The position numbers and the translations under genes were made by a program. The notes beneath the pieces are model-generated. The model did no database searches. It worked only from the letters and a program-made list of their open reading frames with translations, and was not told where the DNA came from. Positions 26,120 to 35,072 of a stretch of DNA of 64,000 nucleotides are shown here, one piece after another (positions within the stretch are counted from its first letter, which is position 1; every line of letters begins with the position of its first letter). The DNA is from SAR92 clade bacterium H231. Its GTDB lineage: Bacteria; Pseudomonadota; Gammaproteobacteria; Pseudomonadales; Porticoccaceae. The DNA lies in the NCBI GenBank assembly GCA_025153775.1, contig JAOALC010000003.1:1-64000 (forward strand). The letters run 5' to 3'.

Positions 26120-27679
26120 CTAATACTGGGCCAGAAACTCGTCAAAGGACAGCGTATCACTGGCTTCTATCTCGGCCATAAGCTCCATTGACTGCTCTGC
26201 CAGCTGAGCATATTTGGCTTGGGTTTCAGGACTTGGCGGCCGCGTACAAAAGTGTTCACGCTGCTCGTAGGCCTTGCGCATGGCCATGCGATAGTAGGTT
26301 TCGCCATTTTCTTCCATCTCGCGCAGCAAGGTGGCTGCAGGAGTAGCGGAGGCATCTGTATGGCGCAGTTTCATAATATTGAGAGCGGCACTGTAATCCT
26401 TGCTCTGATGGGCAGCGTCCAGCTGATCAGCCACCGGGCCCATGGCTTCAAGCAGCGAGCCACCCCAGTCCCGCAGTGATCGCTCGCCATCAGCATGCAC
26501 CAGCATCAAACTGGGGTCGCGGCCCTGGTACACGGTGCGCAGATTATTCTCTGGTATACGAGCATATTCCTCGTTATTAGTATCCGGACTGTCCTGCAAC
26601 AGGCAGAACAGTAAAAACGTATCCAAAAAGCGAATGGTCTCAGCATCTATACCGCTGGGAACCAACGGGTTGAGATCAATACAGCGAACCTCAATATATT
26701 CAACGCCCCGCTCCTGGAGAGCATGTATTGGGGTCTCGCCCATTTCGGTGGTGCGCTTGGGGCGAATCGAACTATAGAATTCGTTTTCAATCTGCAACAG
26801 CGCGGTATTTAGCTGCTTGTAGTTACCCTGTTGGTCCTTCAGGCCGATTTCGTCATAGGGGGGATAGGGCTGTTCGAGGGCGGACCTCAAGGTGCGCACA
26901 TACTGATCCAAATCGTTATAGCAGACTATCAGTGAGCTCTGGGCTTCACTCTGATAACCGAGATCGCCCATGCGCAGGGAAGTGGCATAGGGTGTATACA
27001 GGCTGTGGCTGTCGTCGCCCACAGGCTGCAACTGATGCTTGCGACCGCGGACAAAACTTTTACAGACTGCCGGAGCCGCACCCAGCAGATACAGCAGCAG
27101 CCAGGAATAGCGGCGAAAATTGCGGATGGTGGCAAAATAGCCCTGGGTCTTAAAATCTTGCAGCGATTGCTTGTCGCCGCTGGCCGCCTGCAATTCTTGC
27201 CAGAGTTGGTCGGGCACTGAAAAATTATAATGAATACCAGCAATGGTCTGCATCAAGCGGCCATAGCGATTGCCGAGTCCAACCCGGTAAATCTGTTTCA
27301 TCTTGCCCAGATTGGAACTGCCGTATTTGCCCACAGGAATGCTGCTGTCATCGCCCAGCTGGCAGGGCATGCTACTGACCCACAGCAACTCCTCACCGAT
27401 ATGTTGGTAGGTATAGCGGTGAATCTCGTCGAGCTCGTCCAGCACCCTATCAATAGAAGCTGAGGGCGCGGTTATAAATTCCAACAGCGCCTCGGAATAG
27501 TCTGTGGTGATTGAGGGATGTGTCAGGGTCGAACCCAGAGCTCTGGGATGGGGCGTCATTGCCAGATGCCCGGTGGGATCTACCCGCAGACTTTCTTTTT
27601 CAATGCCCCGGACAATACCGGTCAGCAGCGCCGATTTTTCAGGCCCTGCCAAGAGGGACAGTTTACTCTGTAGAGACAA
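26120..27679 (-). CDS. gshA: Glutamate-cysteine ligase
   Basis: A 519-aa proteobacterial class-1 enzyme making gamma-glutamylcysteine, the first step of glutathione synthesis. GIVRGIEKESLRVDPTGHLA and TDYSEALLEFITAP near the N-terminus, and YIEVRCIDLNPLVPSGID centrally, form the active site. Length matches E. coli GshA (518). The start is a TTG with only weak ribosome binding sequence, but the family alignment needs these codons. gshB, the second step, lies at 52742-53692. Confidence 0.96.
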   Translation of the reverse strand: MSLQSKLSLLAGPEKSALLTGIVRGIEKESLRVDPTGHLAMTPHPRALGSTLTHPSITTDYSEALLEFITAPSASIDRVLDELDEIHRYTYQHIGEELLWVSSMPCQLGDDSSIPVGKYGSSNLGKMKQIYRVGLGNRYGRLMQTIAGIHYNFSVPDQLWQELQAASGDKQSLQDFKTQGYFATIRNFRRYSWLLLYLLGAAPAVCKSFVRGRKHQLQPVGDDSHSLYTPYATSLRMGDLGYQSEAQSSLIVCYNDLDQYVRTLRSALEQPYPPYDEIGLKDQQGNYKQLNTALLQIENEFYSSIRPKRTTEMGETPIHALQERGVEYIEVRCIDLNPLVPSGIDAETIRFLDTFLLFCLLQDSPDTNNEEYARIPENNLRTVYQGRDPSLMLVHADGERSLRDWGGSLLEAMGPVADQLDAAHQSKDYSAALNIMKLRHTDASATPAATLLREMEENGETYYRMAMRKAYEQREHFCTRPPSPETQAKYAQLAEQSMELMAEIEASDTLSFDEFLAQY

Positions 27680-27689
27680 TTCTGGGTGC

Positions 27690-27959
27690 TCAGGCGGCGT
27701 CTGACTGATCAGAACTAGCTGGGGATTCGTTGCTGGCTTGCAGATCGGCTGTCAGCAGGGGGCGGCCTTTTGCATCGGCTTCGCATTCAACGATTGAGGC
27801 ACGCATATCAATATCTTTGGCATTGAGCTCAATCAGTTGATTGAGGGCAATATCTCTGTAGGGAGTACAAAAAACCATAGTGCGATCAGCCTCTGAACTC
27901 CATTCCAAGTCCCTGTTGAGAGTGCGTTGATCCTGCGTTTGTAAAATATAAATTTTCAT
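27690..27959 (-). CDS. Small hypothetical protein (89 aa) upstream of gshA
   Basis: Not a recognised family. The chosen ATG at 27959 gives a soluble 89-aa protein beginning MKIYILQTQDQRTLNRDLEW, with an alpha/beta N-terminal half and a hydrophilic Ser/Asp-rich tail. The frame is open upstream to an ATG at 28034, but that extension abuts the divergent yajL gene and looks like its promoter. It ends 10 bases before gshA, on the same strand, so it is probably co-transcribed. Confidence 0.6.
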   Translation of the reverse strand: MKIYILQTQDQRTLNRDLEWSSEADRTMVFCTPYRDIALNQLIELNAKDIDMRASIVECEADAKGRPLLTADLQASNESPASSDQSDAA

Positions 27960-28034
27960 TCCAATCCCGTGACAGATCCATTGATTTGCGGCACAGTGTA
28001 ACCTATACCTAGGATTGATAAAAAGGGAAATCAT

Positions 28035-28619
28035 ATGTCAAAAACAGCCCTGATACCCATAGCTGAGGGGTGCGAAGAGATTGAAGCAATCACCGTTATT
28101 GATGTGTTGCGCAGAGCTGGCGTTGAGGTCAGCGTCGCAGCAGTTAATAGTGACAGTAGCCTGAGTATCACTGGCGCTCACAGCATTCAAATCAGCGCTG
28201 ATTGCAGTATTGATACCTGCGTCAACGGCTCCTGGGATTTGATTGCCGTGCCCGGCGGAATTCCCGGAGCCGAACATCTGGCCAGCTGTCAGAATCTAGA
28301 TACTCTGCTGCGTTCTCAGGTACAGGACGGCAAGTTATATGCTGCTATTTGTGCAGCTCCTGCTCTGGTTCTGGGCAGCAAAGGTCTGTTGGCAAATAAG
28401 ACAGCGACCGGCCATCCGATGTTTCAACAGAATCTCAATGCCAAAGAGCTCAACAGCGAATCCAGAGTGGTGGTTGATGGTAACTGCATTACCAGCCAGG
28501 GTCCGGGAACAGCGCTGGATTTTGCTCTGGAGCTAGTTGAGCAGCTCTGTGGTGTAGTTAAACGCGAGGAAGTGGGCTCGCCGATGGTGCTGACTACATC
28601 GGCAACCGCCTACTATTAA
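28035..28619 (+). CDS. yajL: DJ-1/PfpI family protein, YajL-like
   Basis: A 194-aa class I glutamine amidotransferase-fold protein. Glu in GCEEIEA, the nucleophile Cys in AAICAAPALVL and the downstream His in TGHPMF fit YajL/DJ-1. Proposed roles in the family are an oxidative-stress-responsive chaperone and deglycase-type activity, the latter still debated. It is divergent from the glutathione operon, which is consistent with a shared redox theme. Confidence 0.92.
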   Translation: MSKTALIPIAEGCEEIEAITVIDVLRRAGVEVSVAAVNSDSSLSITGAHSIQISADCSIDTCVNGSWDLIAVPGGIPGAEHLASCQNLDTLLRSQVQDGKLYAAICAAPALVLGSKGLLANKTATGHPMFQQNLNAKELNSESRVVVDGNCITSQGPGTALDFALELVEQLCGVVKREEVGSPMVLTTSATAYY

Positions 28620-28627
28620 ACAGCTTA

Positions 28628-28658
28628 AAGCCCAATCCCAGAGACTTAGTTTGGGCTT
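28628..28658. terminator. Hairpin between convergent yajL and RND pump gene
   Basis: An 8-bp stem AAGCCCAA/TTGGGCTT with a 15-base loop. On the minus strand it is followed by only a few T, and one arm overlaps the last codons of the RND gene. It is a plausible but modest terminator. Confidence 0.5.
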
Positions 28659-31600
28659 CCAATATTAGCGCCTATCACAGGCTCTGGCTCAGGTTTGATC
28701 AGTCGGGCTTTTAGGTTGGCACCGGCCAGGTACAGGCAGGGCACAAATACCAGAGTCACGCCAGTGGCAAACAGCACCCCAAAAGCCAGCGAGGCGACCA
28801 TTGGAATTAAGAATCGCGCTTGCATACTAGTTTCCAGCAGTATGGGAACCAGACCTACAAAGGTAGTAATGGAGGTCAGAATAATGGGCCTAAAGCGCTC
28901 GTAACCCCCCTGAACCAAAGACTCTTTAACGCTTAAACCGGTCTCCCGAAGTTGAGTTATTCGATCAATCAGTACTAGATTATCGTTTACCACCACCCCA
29001 GAGACCGCCAGAACTCCCAGCAGCGACAGTATGCTAAAGTCTAGGCCCATTATCAGATGGCCAAAAATGGCTCCCATAATGCCGAAGGGAACAGCAGACA
29101 GCACGCCCATTGGTTTTAGGTAAGACTTAAATTCAACTGCCATCAGAATATAGATTATCGCCAGAGCCAGACCAAACAGTTTGCTGGACGAGGCGTAAAA
29201 CTCCTCCTGCTCCTCCAGCTCAGCGTCCTTGTTGAGTTTGACCTCAGGGAAGAGCTGCTGCATCTCCGCTGCCACCTCAGAGTAGACCAGTTCAGCGATC
29301 TCAGCGGCGGACATTTTGTCGTCATTGGACATAGCAGTAACCCTAACACTGCGCTCCCGATCGCGGCGATTAATTCTGCTGTAGCCGGGCACATAGCTAG
29401 CCTCTGCCACAGAGTAAAATGGAATCTCCGTGCCATTTGCCGTGCGGATGCGCACATTTTCTAATGTATCAACCTGGGCTCTATCCTCTTTAGGATAGCG
29501 CACCATCACCCGCACATCGTCGCGGCCGCGAGGAATTCGCTGAGCTTCTGCGCCATAAAATCCCTGCCTGACCTGCTGGGCCACATCCGCCAGCCCTATA
29601 CCCAGATTATCAGCGCCGTCGCGCAGGCGGATATCTATATCGGAGCGACCCGAATGGATATCGTCGCGGATATTGCTGGTACCTGGCAACTGCTCGAGTT
29701 GGCGTGTTAAATAATCGGTTGCCTCCTGGAGCTGCAGCAAATTAGCTGAGGTAAGCACAACGGAAACCCCATCGGAGGTAGTTCTTGAAAGAGAGGACTG
29801 CGCCTCAAAGCTCTTGGCTTCAGGTATCTCGCCAACATAATGTTGCCAGCGCTTAGTAAGCAGCGCCGGATCAACCTTGCCGCTGTGTTCAGGATTTAAT
29901 TCCAGTATCAAGCGAATAGTGTCGCCCCACATAAACGACAGCTGATTATTAGTTAGTTTGTCCGTGGTGATCTGCTCGGCAATCTCAGGGTCAGTAGCAA
30001 GCATACCGACGGCGCTCTCTGCGCGTTTAATAATCTCCAGCTTGCGCTCTTTGGAGAAGCCATCGGGCATATTAATTGTGAGCTGCATAATGTCTGAAGA
30101 CACAGTGGGCATAAAGCGCTGCTTAATATAACCAGAACTTACCAGAGTAATAGATAGCGCAAAGGCCAGCACAAAGCCCACAAGGGTCAGGTAGCGCCAG
30201 TCCAGAGCCTTTATTAATAGTGGCTGATAGCTGTTTTTAGCAAAGCTCATCATGCCGCCGGCAAACCATTGGCGCAGATGGAAGAACCTGAGACCCAACT
30301 TGGATTGGGGTGCTGTTTCCGGTTTCATCTGAGCCAGGTGAGAGGGAAGAATAAACAGTGATTCAATCAGCGAGAAGCTTAGGGAGACCAGAGTGACCGC
30401 CGGAATTCCCCACAGCATCTTCGGCCATATGCCTGGCAGAAAAAGCATGGGCAAGAACACAATCATGGTACTGACCACTGCCAAAATCACTGGCTTTGAA
30501 ATTGCCTGAGCACCGAGCTGAGCCGCAGCCAGACGATCGTAGCCCTCCTGCTGATGGCGATAGATACTTTCACCCACCACAATGGCATCGTCGACAATAA
30601 TTCCCAAAATCAGCAGAAACGAAAACATAGACAGCATATTGAGGGTCAAACCCAGGCTGGGCAGAATCCACAGCGCTCCCATATAGGCGATCGCAATGCC
30701 CAGAGCTACCCAGAATGCCAGCTGGGGACGCAAAAACAGCATAAGCACCACAAAAACCAACAGCAGGCCGCCCAGAGCATTATTGGTTAACAGCTGCAGA
30801 CGACCGCTGAACATCACAGAAAAGTCGCCCCAGGTGGCAACTTGCAGCTTGTTGGGCAGGTAGTCAGTTTGGTTCTCAATATAGTCTTTAACCGCCGAGG
30901 TGGTAGCCACTACATCTGGGCTGGAAGAGCTGACACTAACCCCCAAAAATACGGCTGGATTACCATTAAAACGGGTGAGGGAATTGCGCTCTTCAAAGGT
31001 ATCCATGACTTGGGCAATATCACTGATACGAATTTCTGTGCCATCGGGGCGACTGGACACAGCAATATTTTTAAAGTCATCCTCAAAATAGGCCTGACCA
31101 CGGGTCTGAATTTGAATATCGCCAGTATCCGCTCGAATTGTGCCTGCGGGCAGATTAATGGAGGTGCGACGAATAGCATTGACCACCATATCGAATGAAA
31201 TACCATAGCGCCGCAGATCGGCCTCTGATAGCTCAATGGCAATCTGTGAATCTCTTACACCCCAGAGTTCGACATGGTCAACTCCCGGCAGAACAGAGAG
31301 ATTATCTCTGATACGCTCACCGTACTCCTTGAGCACCCCTTCGCTGGCATCTCCATGCAGCGCAACGCGAATAACTTCTTCGCGCATAATCTCTTCCATA
31401 ACAACCGGGCGTTCAGCATCCACAGGAAAGCTGATAATGGAGTCAACGCGACTTTTAATATCGTTGAGCATCTTGTTCATATCATAATCAGTATCAACTT
31501 CGACGCTCACTGAGCCTCGGCCCTGACGGGCCTGAGATGTGATATGTTTTATACCATCGAGATTGTAGATCGCCTCCTCGATGCGAATTACGATCTGCTC

Positions 31601-31783
31601 CTCTACCTCTTTGGGCCCAGCGCCCGGGTAGGGCATATTGATACTGATATAGTTGACTGGGATAGCGGGAAATACTTCCTTACCCATATCCTGGGAGCCG
31701 AATAGACCGCCCACCAGAATAAGAATCATCATCAGGTTAGAGGCTACGGGGTTGCGCACAAACCAGCTGATAAGTCTTTTCAT
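28646..31783 (-). CDS. RND-family efflux permease
   Basis: A 1045-aa inner membrane proton-driven pump subunit with twelve helices in two halves (about 12-30, 330-530; 545-560, 860-1025). Each half is followed by a large periplasmic domain. Helix 4 shows the proton-relay pair in LILGIIVDDAIVVGE. It is AcrB-like and closest in look to broad-substrate efflux pumps rather than metal exporters. The start overlaps the adaptor stop by ATGA. No outer membrane channel gene accompanies it, so it must use a TolC-type protein from elsewhere. Confidence 0.93.
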   Translation of the reverse strand: MKRLISWFVRNPVASNLMMILILVGGLFGSQDMGKEVFPAIPVNYISINMPYPGAGPKEVEEQIVIRIEEAIYNLDGIKHITSQARQGRGSVSVEVDTDYDMNKMLNDIKSRVDSIISFPVDAERPVVMEEIMREEVIRVALHGDASEGVLKEYGERIRDNLSVLPGVDHVELWGVRDSQIAIELSEADLRRYGISFDMVVNAIRRTSINLPAGTIRADTGDIQIQTRGQAYFEDDFKNIAVSSRPDGTEIRISDIAQVMDTFEERNSLTRFNGNPAVFLGVSVSSSSPDVVATTSAVKDYIENQTDYLPNKLQVATWGDFSVMFSGRLQLLTNNALGGLLLVFVVLMLFLRPQLAFWVALGIAIAYMGALWILPSLGLTLNMLSMFSFLLILGIIVDDAIVVGESIYRHQQEGYDRLAAAQLGAQAISKPVILAVVSTMIVFLPMLFLPGIWPKMLWGIPAVTLVSLSFSLIESLFILPSHLAQMKPETAPQSKLGLRFFHLRQWFAGGMMSFAKNSYQPLLIKALDWRYLTLVGFVLAFALSITLVSSGYIKQRFMPTVSSDIMQLTINMPDGFSKERKLEIIKRAESAVGMLATDPEIAEQITTDKLTNNQLSFMWGDTIRLILELNPEHSGKVDPALLTKRWQHYVGEIPEAKSFEAQSSLSRTTSDGVSVVLTSANLLQLQEATDYLTRQLEQLPGTSNIRDDIHSGRSDIDIRLRDGADNLGIGLADVAQQVRQGFYGAEAQRIPRGRDDVRVMVRYPKEDRAQVDTLENVRIRTANGTEIPFYSVAEASYVPGYSRINRRDRERSVRVTAMSNDDKMSAAEIAELVYSEVAAEMQQLFPEVKLNKDAELEEQEEFYASSSKLFGLALAIIYILMAVEFKSYLKPMGVLSAVPFGIMGAIFGHLIMGLDFSILSLLGVLAVSGVVVNDNLVLIDRITQLRETGLSVKESLVQGGYERFRPIILTSITTFVGLVPILLETSMQARFLIPMVASLAFGVLFATGVTLVFVPCLYLAGANLKARLIKPEPEPVIGANIGSPN

Positions 31784-32991
31784 GACTGGTCTCCTGAGTC
31801 GGCCTCCACACTGGTTACAGCCGTCTCCTCAGCATCGGAGGGATTAACCTTCATGCCAGCAATAGCCAGCGCAATCCTGGTAGTTACCACTCTGGTACCC
31901 GCCTCTAGACCCAGGGCAACAACGTTGTTTGGGTTAGAGCGCAGCACCGAAATAGTTTGAAAACCAATTTCATTATTTTGGTTCAAAACTAAAATCTGAT
32001 CACCTTTATAGACAGCCTGTCTGGGAAGATTGACGGCATCTTCGACAGTTTTACCATCAATATGGCCCTCGACAAACAGGCCAATACTCAATGGTGGTCG
32101 CGAATCATTCCCTGAGGACTTAAAGGGATTCTTCACCTCTGCCACCGCATAGGTCATGCGACTCTGTACATCGATAGAGGCGTCTGTGCGCACAATCTGG
32201 CCCTGCCATTCATAGTTGATACCAGCCACCGCTGTGCGCAGCGAAACCTGTGGATAGATCTGCACCTGGCTGTCCTCGAAATTAACAGGTAGATCAACCA
32301 GTACAGCCTGACGATCAGCCAGGGGTAAGCGAACCTCTACTACATCGGTACCGTAGACCTTGGCAATTTTGGTTCCGGGCGTTACATACTGACCGATATT
32401 GACCAGAGTCTGACGAACACGACCTTGAAATGGCGCACTGATAACGGTGCGCGCCAGATCCAACTTGGCTTTTTCTACATCTGCACGGGCGGCTTCCAGC
32501 GAGGCTATGGCGGCATTGAGCTGTGGCTGGCGCAGAAATAATTTATTGGCAGTCTTGTCGCCGAGATCGCGCCACTCGCGCTTAGCCTGTCTTGAGCGAC
32601 CCTGCTCCAGAGCCACCTGCTCTTCGGCGCGAGCCTCTTGAGCTTTGGCGCGGGTCACAGCAAACTCATAGTCGGCAGGTTCGATCTGCACCAGCATTTC
32701 ATTGCCTTGGAAAAAGCCGCCGTTGGCATAGTTATCAGCTACAGCAACCACTTTGCCAGACACCTGTGAAACCAGATCAATTTCCCGCTTTGGTGCCACT
32801 GTACCCTGGCTAGTCACAGTCATTTTTATGGCAGAGGGCTTTACCACTAGCACTTCCACGGGCAGCGGCGGGCGTGGCTTAAGTGGTGCTCGCTCTGCTT
32901 TGGGTTTTAATAGTGCAAGAGCAGCAATTAAACAAACCCCAACAAGCAACACCACAAGGGTGACTGTGCCTTTTCGACTGATCATTGGCAT
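31780..32991 (-). CDS. RND efflux periplasmic adaptor (membrane fusion protein)
   Basis: The 403-aa HlyD/AcrA-like protein has an N-terminal membrane anchor (about 8-28). Lipoyl half-motifs flank a coiled-coil hairpin (about 105-185), followed by a beta-barrel domain (about 215-300) and a membrane-proximal domain. It links the RND permease to an outer membrane channel. It is translated just upstream of the permease with a 4-base overlap. A perfect -10 word lies about 80 bases upstream. Confidence 0.92.
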   Translation of the reverse strand: MPMISRKGTVTLVVLLVGVCLIAALALLKPKAERAPLKPRPPLPVEVLVVKPSAIKMTVTSQGTVAPKREIDLVSQVSGKVVAVADNYANGGFFQGNEMLVQIEPADYEFAVTRAKAQEARAEEQVALEQGRSRQAKREWRDLGDKTANKLFLRQPQLNAAIASLEAARADVEKAKLDLARTVISAPFQGRVRQTLVNIGQYVTPGTKIAKVYGTDVVEVRLPLADRQAVLVDLPVNFEDSQVQIYPQVSLRTAVAGINYEWQGQIVRTDASIDVQSRMTYAVAEVKNPFKSSGNDSRPPLSIGLFVEGHIDGKTVEDAVNLPRQAVYKGDQILVLNQNNEIGFQTISVLRSNPNNVVALGLEAGTRVVTTRIALAIAGMKVNPSDAEETAVTSVEADSGDQS

Positions 32992-33065
32992 GGATGGTTG
33001 AACCTTTCTTATAAGCTGTCATTAGGCCAGCGAAACTAGAACGTCTGCCCGCCAATTAAGTTGAC

Positions 33066-33071
33066 ATTATA
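33066..33071 (-). promoter_or_regulatory. Candidate -10 element of the RND operon
   Basis: A perfect TATAAT on the minus strand, 75-80 bases upstream of the adaptor start, in the 119-base gap after the MFS gene. The matching -35 is poor, so this is tentative and may require an activator. Confidence 0.35.
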
Positions 33072-33110
33072 CGAGAGTTAAAACTGAATAGATGCGCCCT
33101 TATCCCGGGG

Positions 33111-34478
33111 CTATGAACCCGGCAACCAACTGCCCATCCAGAGTTTAAAGCGATGTATAAATTCTGGTGCAGAGTAAAATATAGCACCCAGCACCAAAAT
33201 GTTGAGCACAGCTATGGTGAGAAAGAACTGTGGAATAGTCCAGCCAAGCACACTGAGAAAGATAATGCCGATCAGAGCGCCGGCCACCATAAAGAGCGCA
33301 TTAAAGATATTGTTAATGGAGATTACCCTGGCGCGTCTGTCACCTGCGGTGCGTTCCTGAATCATAGAATAAAGTGGCACTATCAAGAACCCGCCAAACA
33401 TACCGATAAACATCAGGTCGAGCATAATATGCACGCCGGTGCCCATGGTCAGAAACTGCAGGGGCATAATAATTTCACCCAGAGGATTCCCCTGCTGATA
33501 GGCGACGGATGTAAGAAACAGATCAATGGCAAAAACACTCAGACCCAGACCACCCAGAGGCACCAGTCCGGGTTCCACATTGCCGCTGGAGAAACGATGG
33601 CACAGCAGAGCTCCCATGGCTACGCCCACAATAAAAGCAGCCAACAGCACAGAGATTAGCGTGGGATGCCCGTGGAGCACAGTCACCGCAAAATTAGGCA
33701 CCTGGGTTAGAAACGCACCGCCGTAGAGCCAGAACCACGAGATGCCAAGAATACAGTGAAACACCAGCGGGTTTTCCTGAGCCAATCTGTAATTCTGGAC
33801 GGTCACAGGAAAAGGATTAAGGGCTAATTTTTCGTCGCTGCCTACCAACACTGAGGGCGCACTCGGAATCTGACGGCTACACAGCCAGCCAATCAGCGCA
33901 AAGCCCACAGCCAGAGCACCCACATACAGGGGGCCATGATCTGCGGTTACCAGCCAGCCACCAATCAAAGTACCCAGCAGGATCGACACAAAGGTACCCA
34001 TTCCAACCTGCGCATTGCCCGCCAGCAATTCATCAGTGCCCAGATGCTGGGGGATAATGGAGTATTTGATAGGCCCAAAAAACGCTGACTGCACCCCAAG
34101 TAAAAATAGAATCACCAGCATCCAGTTCACATCACCAAGCCACAGGGCATAGCAGCCCGCCAGCATCAGAATTATTTCAGCAAACTTAATGCGTCTTATC
34201 AGCAGGGCTTTGTCATAGCGATCCGCCAGTTGGCCAGCAGTGGTGGAAAATAGAAAATACGGCAGAATAAAAAGCCCAGCAGCCAGATTAGTCGTAAAAT
34301 TAGTGCTGCTATCAGTGCCGGCAACAGCGGTGCTTACGACTATTACCAGCAGGGCATTCTTAAATAAGTTGTCATTGAGGGCGCCAAGGAATTGGGTGAT
34401 AAAGAAGGGTAAAAAGCGCCGCTGAGAGAGCAGGCGAAACGGATTTTTTACTGCCGGCTTATTGCTAGCCTGTGCCAT
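33111..34478 (-). CDS. MFS transporter, LplT-like
   Basis: A 455-aa twelve-helix permease. The N-terminal FFITQFLGALNDNLFKNALL and GQLADRYDKALLIRRIKFAE, with FFGPIKYSIIPQHL, match the lysophospholipid transporter LplT and the MFS half of fused acyltransferases. E. coli LplT imports lysophospholipid for re-acylation by Aas; no acyltransferase is adjacent here. A GAGAAGGG ribosome binding site precedes the ATG. The exact substrate is inferred. Confidence 0.82.
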   Translation of the reverse strand: MAQASNKPAVKNPFRLLSQRRFLPFFITQFLGALNDNLFKNALLVIVVSTAVAGTDSSTNFTTNLAAGLFILPYFLFSTTAGQLADRYDKALLIRRIKFAEIILMLAGCYALWLGDVNWMLVILFLLGVQSAFFGPIKYSIIPQHLGTDELLAGNAQVGMGTFVSILLGTLIGGWLVTADHGPLYVGALAVGFALIGWLCSRQIPSAPSVLVGSDEKLALNPFPVTVQNYRLAQENPLVFHCILGISWFWLYGGAFLTQVPNFAVTVLHGHPTLISVLLAAFIVGVAMGALLCHRFSSGNVEPGLVPLGGLGLSVFAIDLFLTSVAYQQGNPLGEIIMPLQFLTMGTGVHIMLDLMFIGMFGGFLIVPLYSMIQERTAGDRRARVISINNIFNALFMVAGALIGIIFLSVLGWTIPQFFLTIAVLNILVLGAIFYSAPEFIHRFKLWMGSWLPGS

Positions 34479-34574
34479 AACCCTTCTCCCAGTTCTGACT
34501 ATTAGTTATTATTTTTGCCAATCATAACAGCTGCAATACAGATTAGTCCCGGTTAACTGTTCCTGCCTTATAGG

Positions 34575-35072
34575 CTAGAGTGTAAAGGCCATAACTGTGG
34601 TTTTGCGGCTGCCATAATCCCGTCGCGCCAGATCAATATAGGTGCTTAACTCCACAAAGTTTGCCTTGCGCATCATCCCCGCTGAGGCCAGATTCTCTTC
34701 GTGGCGATCAACCAACAGCAAGGAGGCTCCAAGGTCAGGCGCGTGCTCAATAACCAGCGATAGCAGTTTATGTCCAATGCCCCGACCCCCATAGTTTTTA
34801 TGCACCACTACCTCGGCAATATAAATTGCCGATTCAGAGTCGCTGTATTGCAGATATTTTTCGGGAAGTGCCTGGGGATGATAGAAGATAGCAAAACCAA
34901 CCAGCTCTTCTCCATCAACTGCCGTAAACGCGGAGGCTTTATCTTGGGCGATAAGATCGAATTCATGGTCAACGCCATCGACTGGCAAATGGTTCCAGGG
35001 GTTGGGGCCATGCTCAAATAGAAAGGTTTTAAGTTGTGCTAGTTCAGTCTTAAGCGCCAGTCTATAGTTCAT
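34575..35072 (-). CDS. GNAT-family N-acetyltransferase
   Basis: A 165-aa acyltransferase with the acetyl-CoA binding signature VVHKNYGGRGIGHKLLSLVI in its C-terminal half. Substrate unknown. Its ATG overlaps the ubiD stop by one base (TAATG), so it is likely translated from the ubiD transcript. No signal peptide. Confidence 0.85.
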   Translation of the reverse strand: MNYRLALKTELAQLKTFLFEHGPNPWNHLPVDGVDHEFDLIAQDKASAFTAVDGEELVGFAIFYHPQALPEKYLQYSDSESAIYIAEVVVHKNYGGRGIGHKLLSLVIEHAPDLGASLLLVDRHEENLASAGMMRKANFVELSTYIDLARRDYGSRKTTVMAFTL

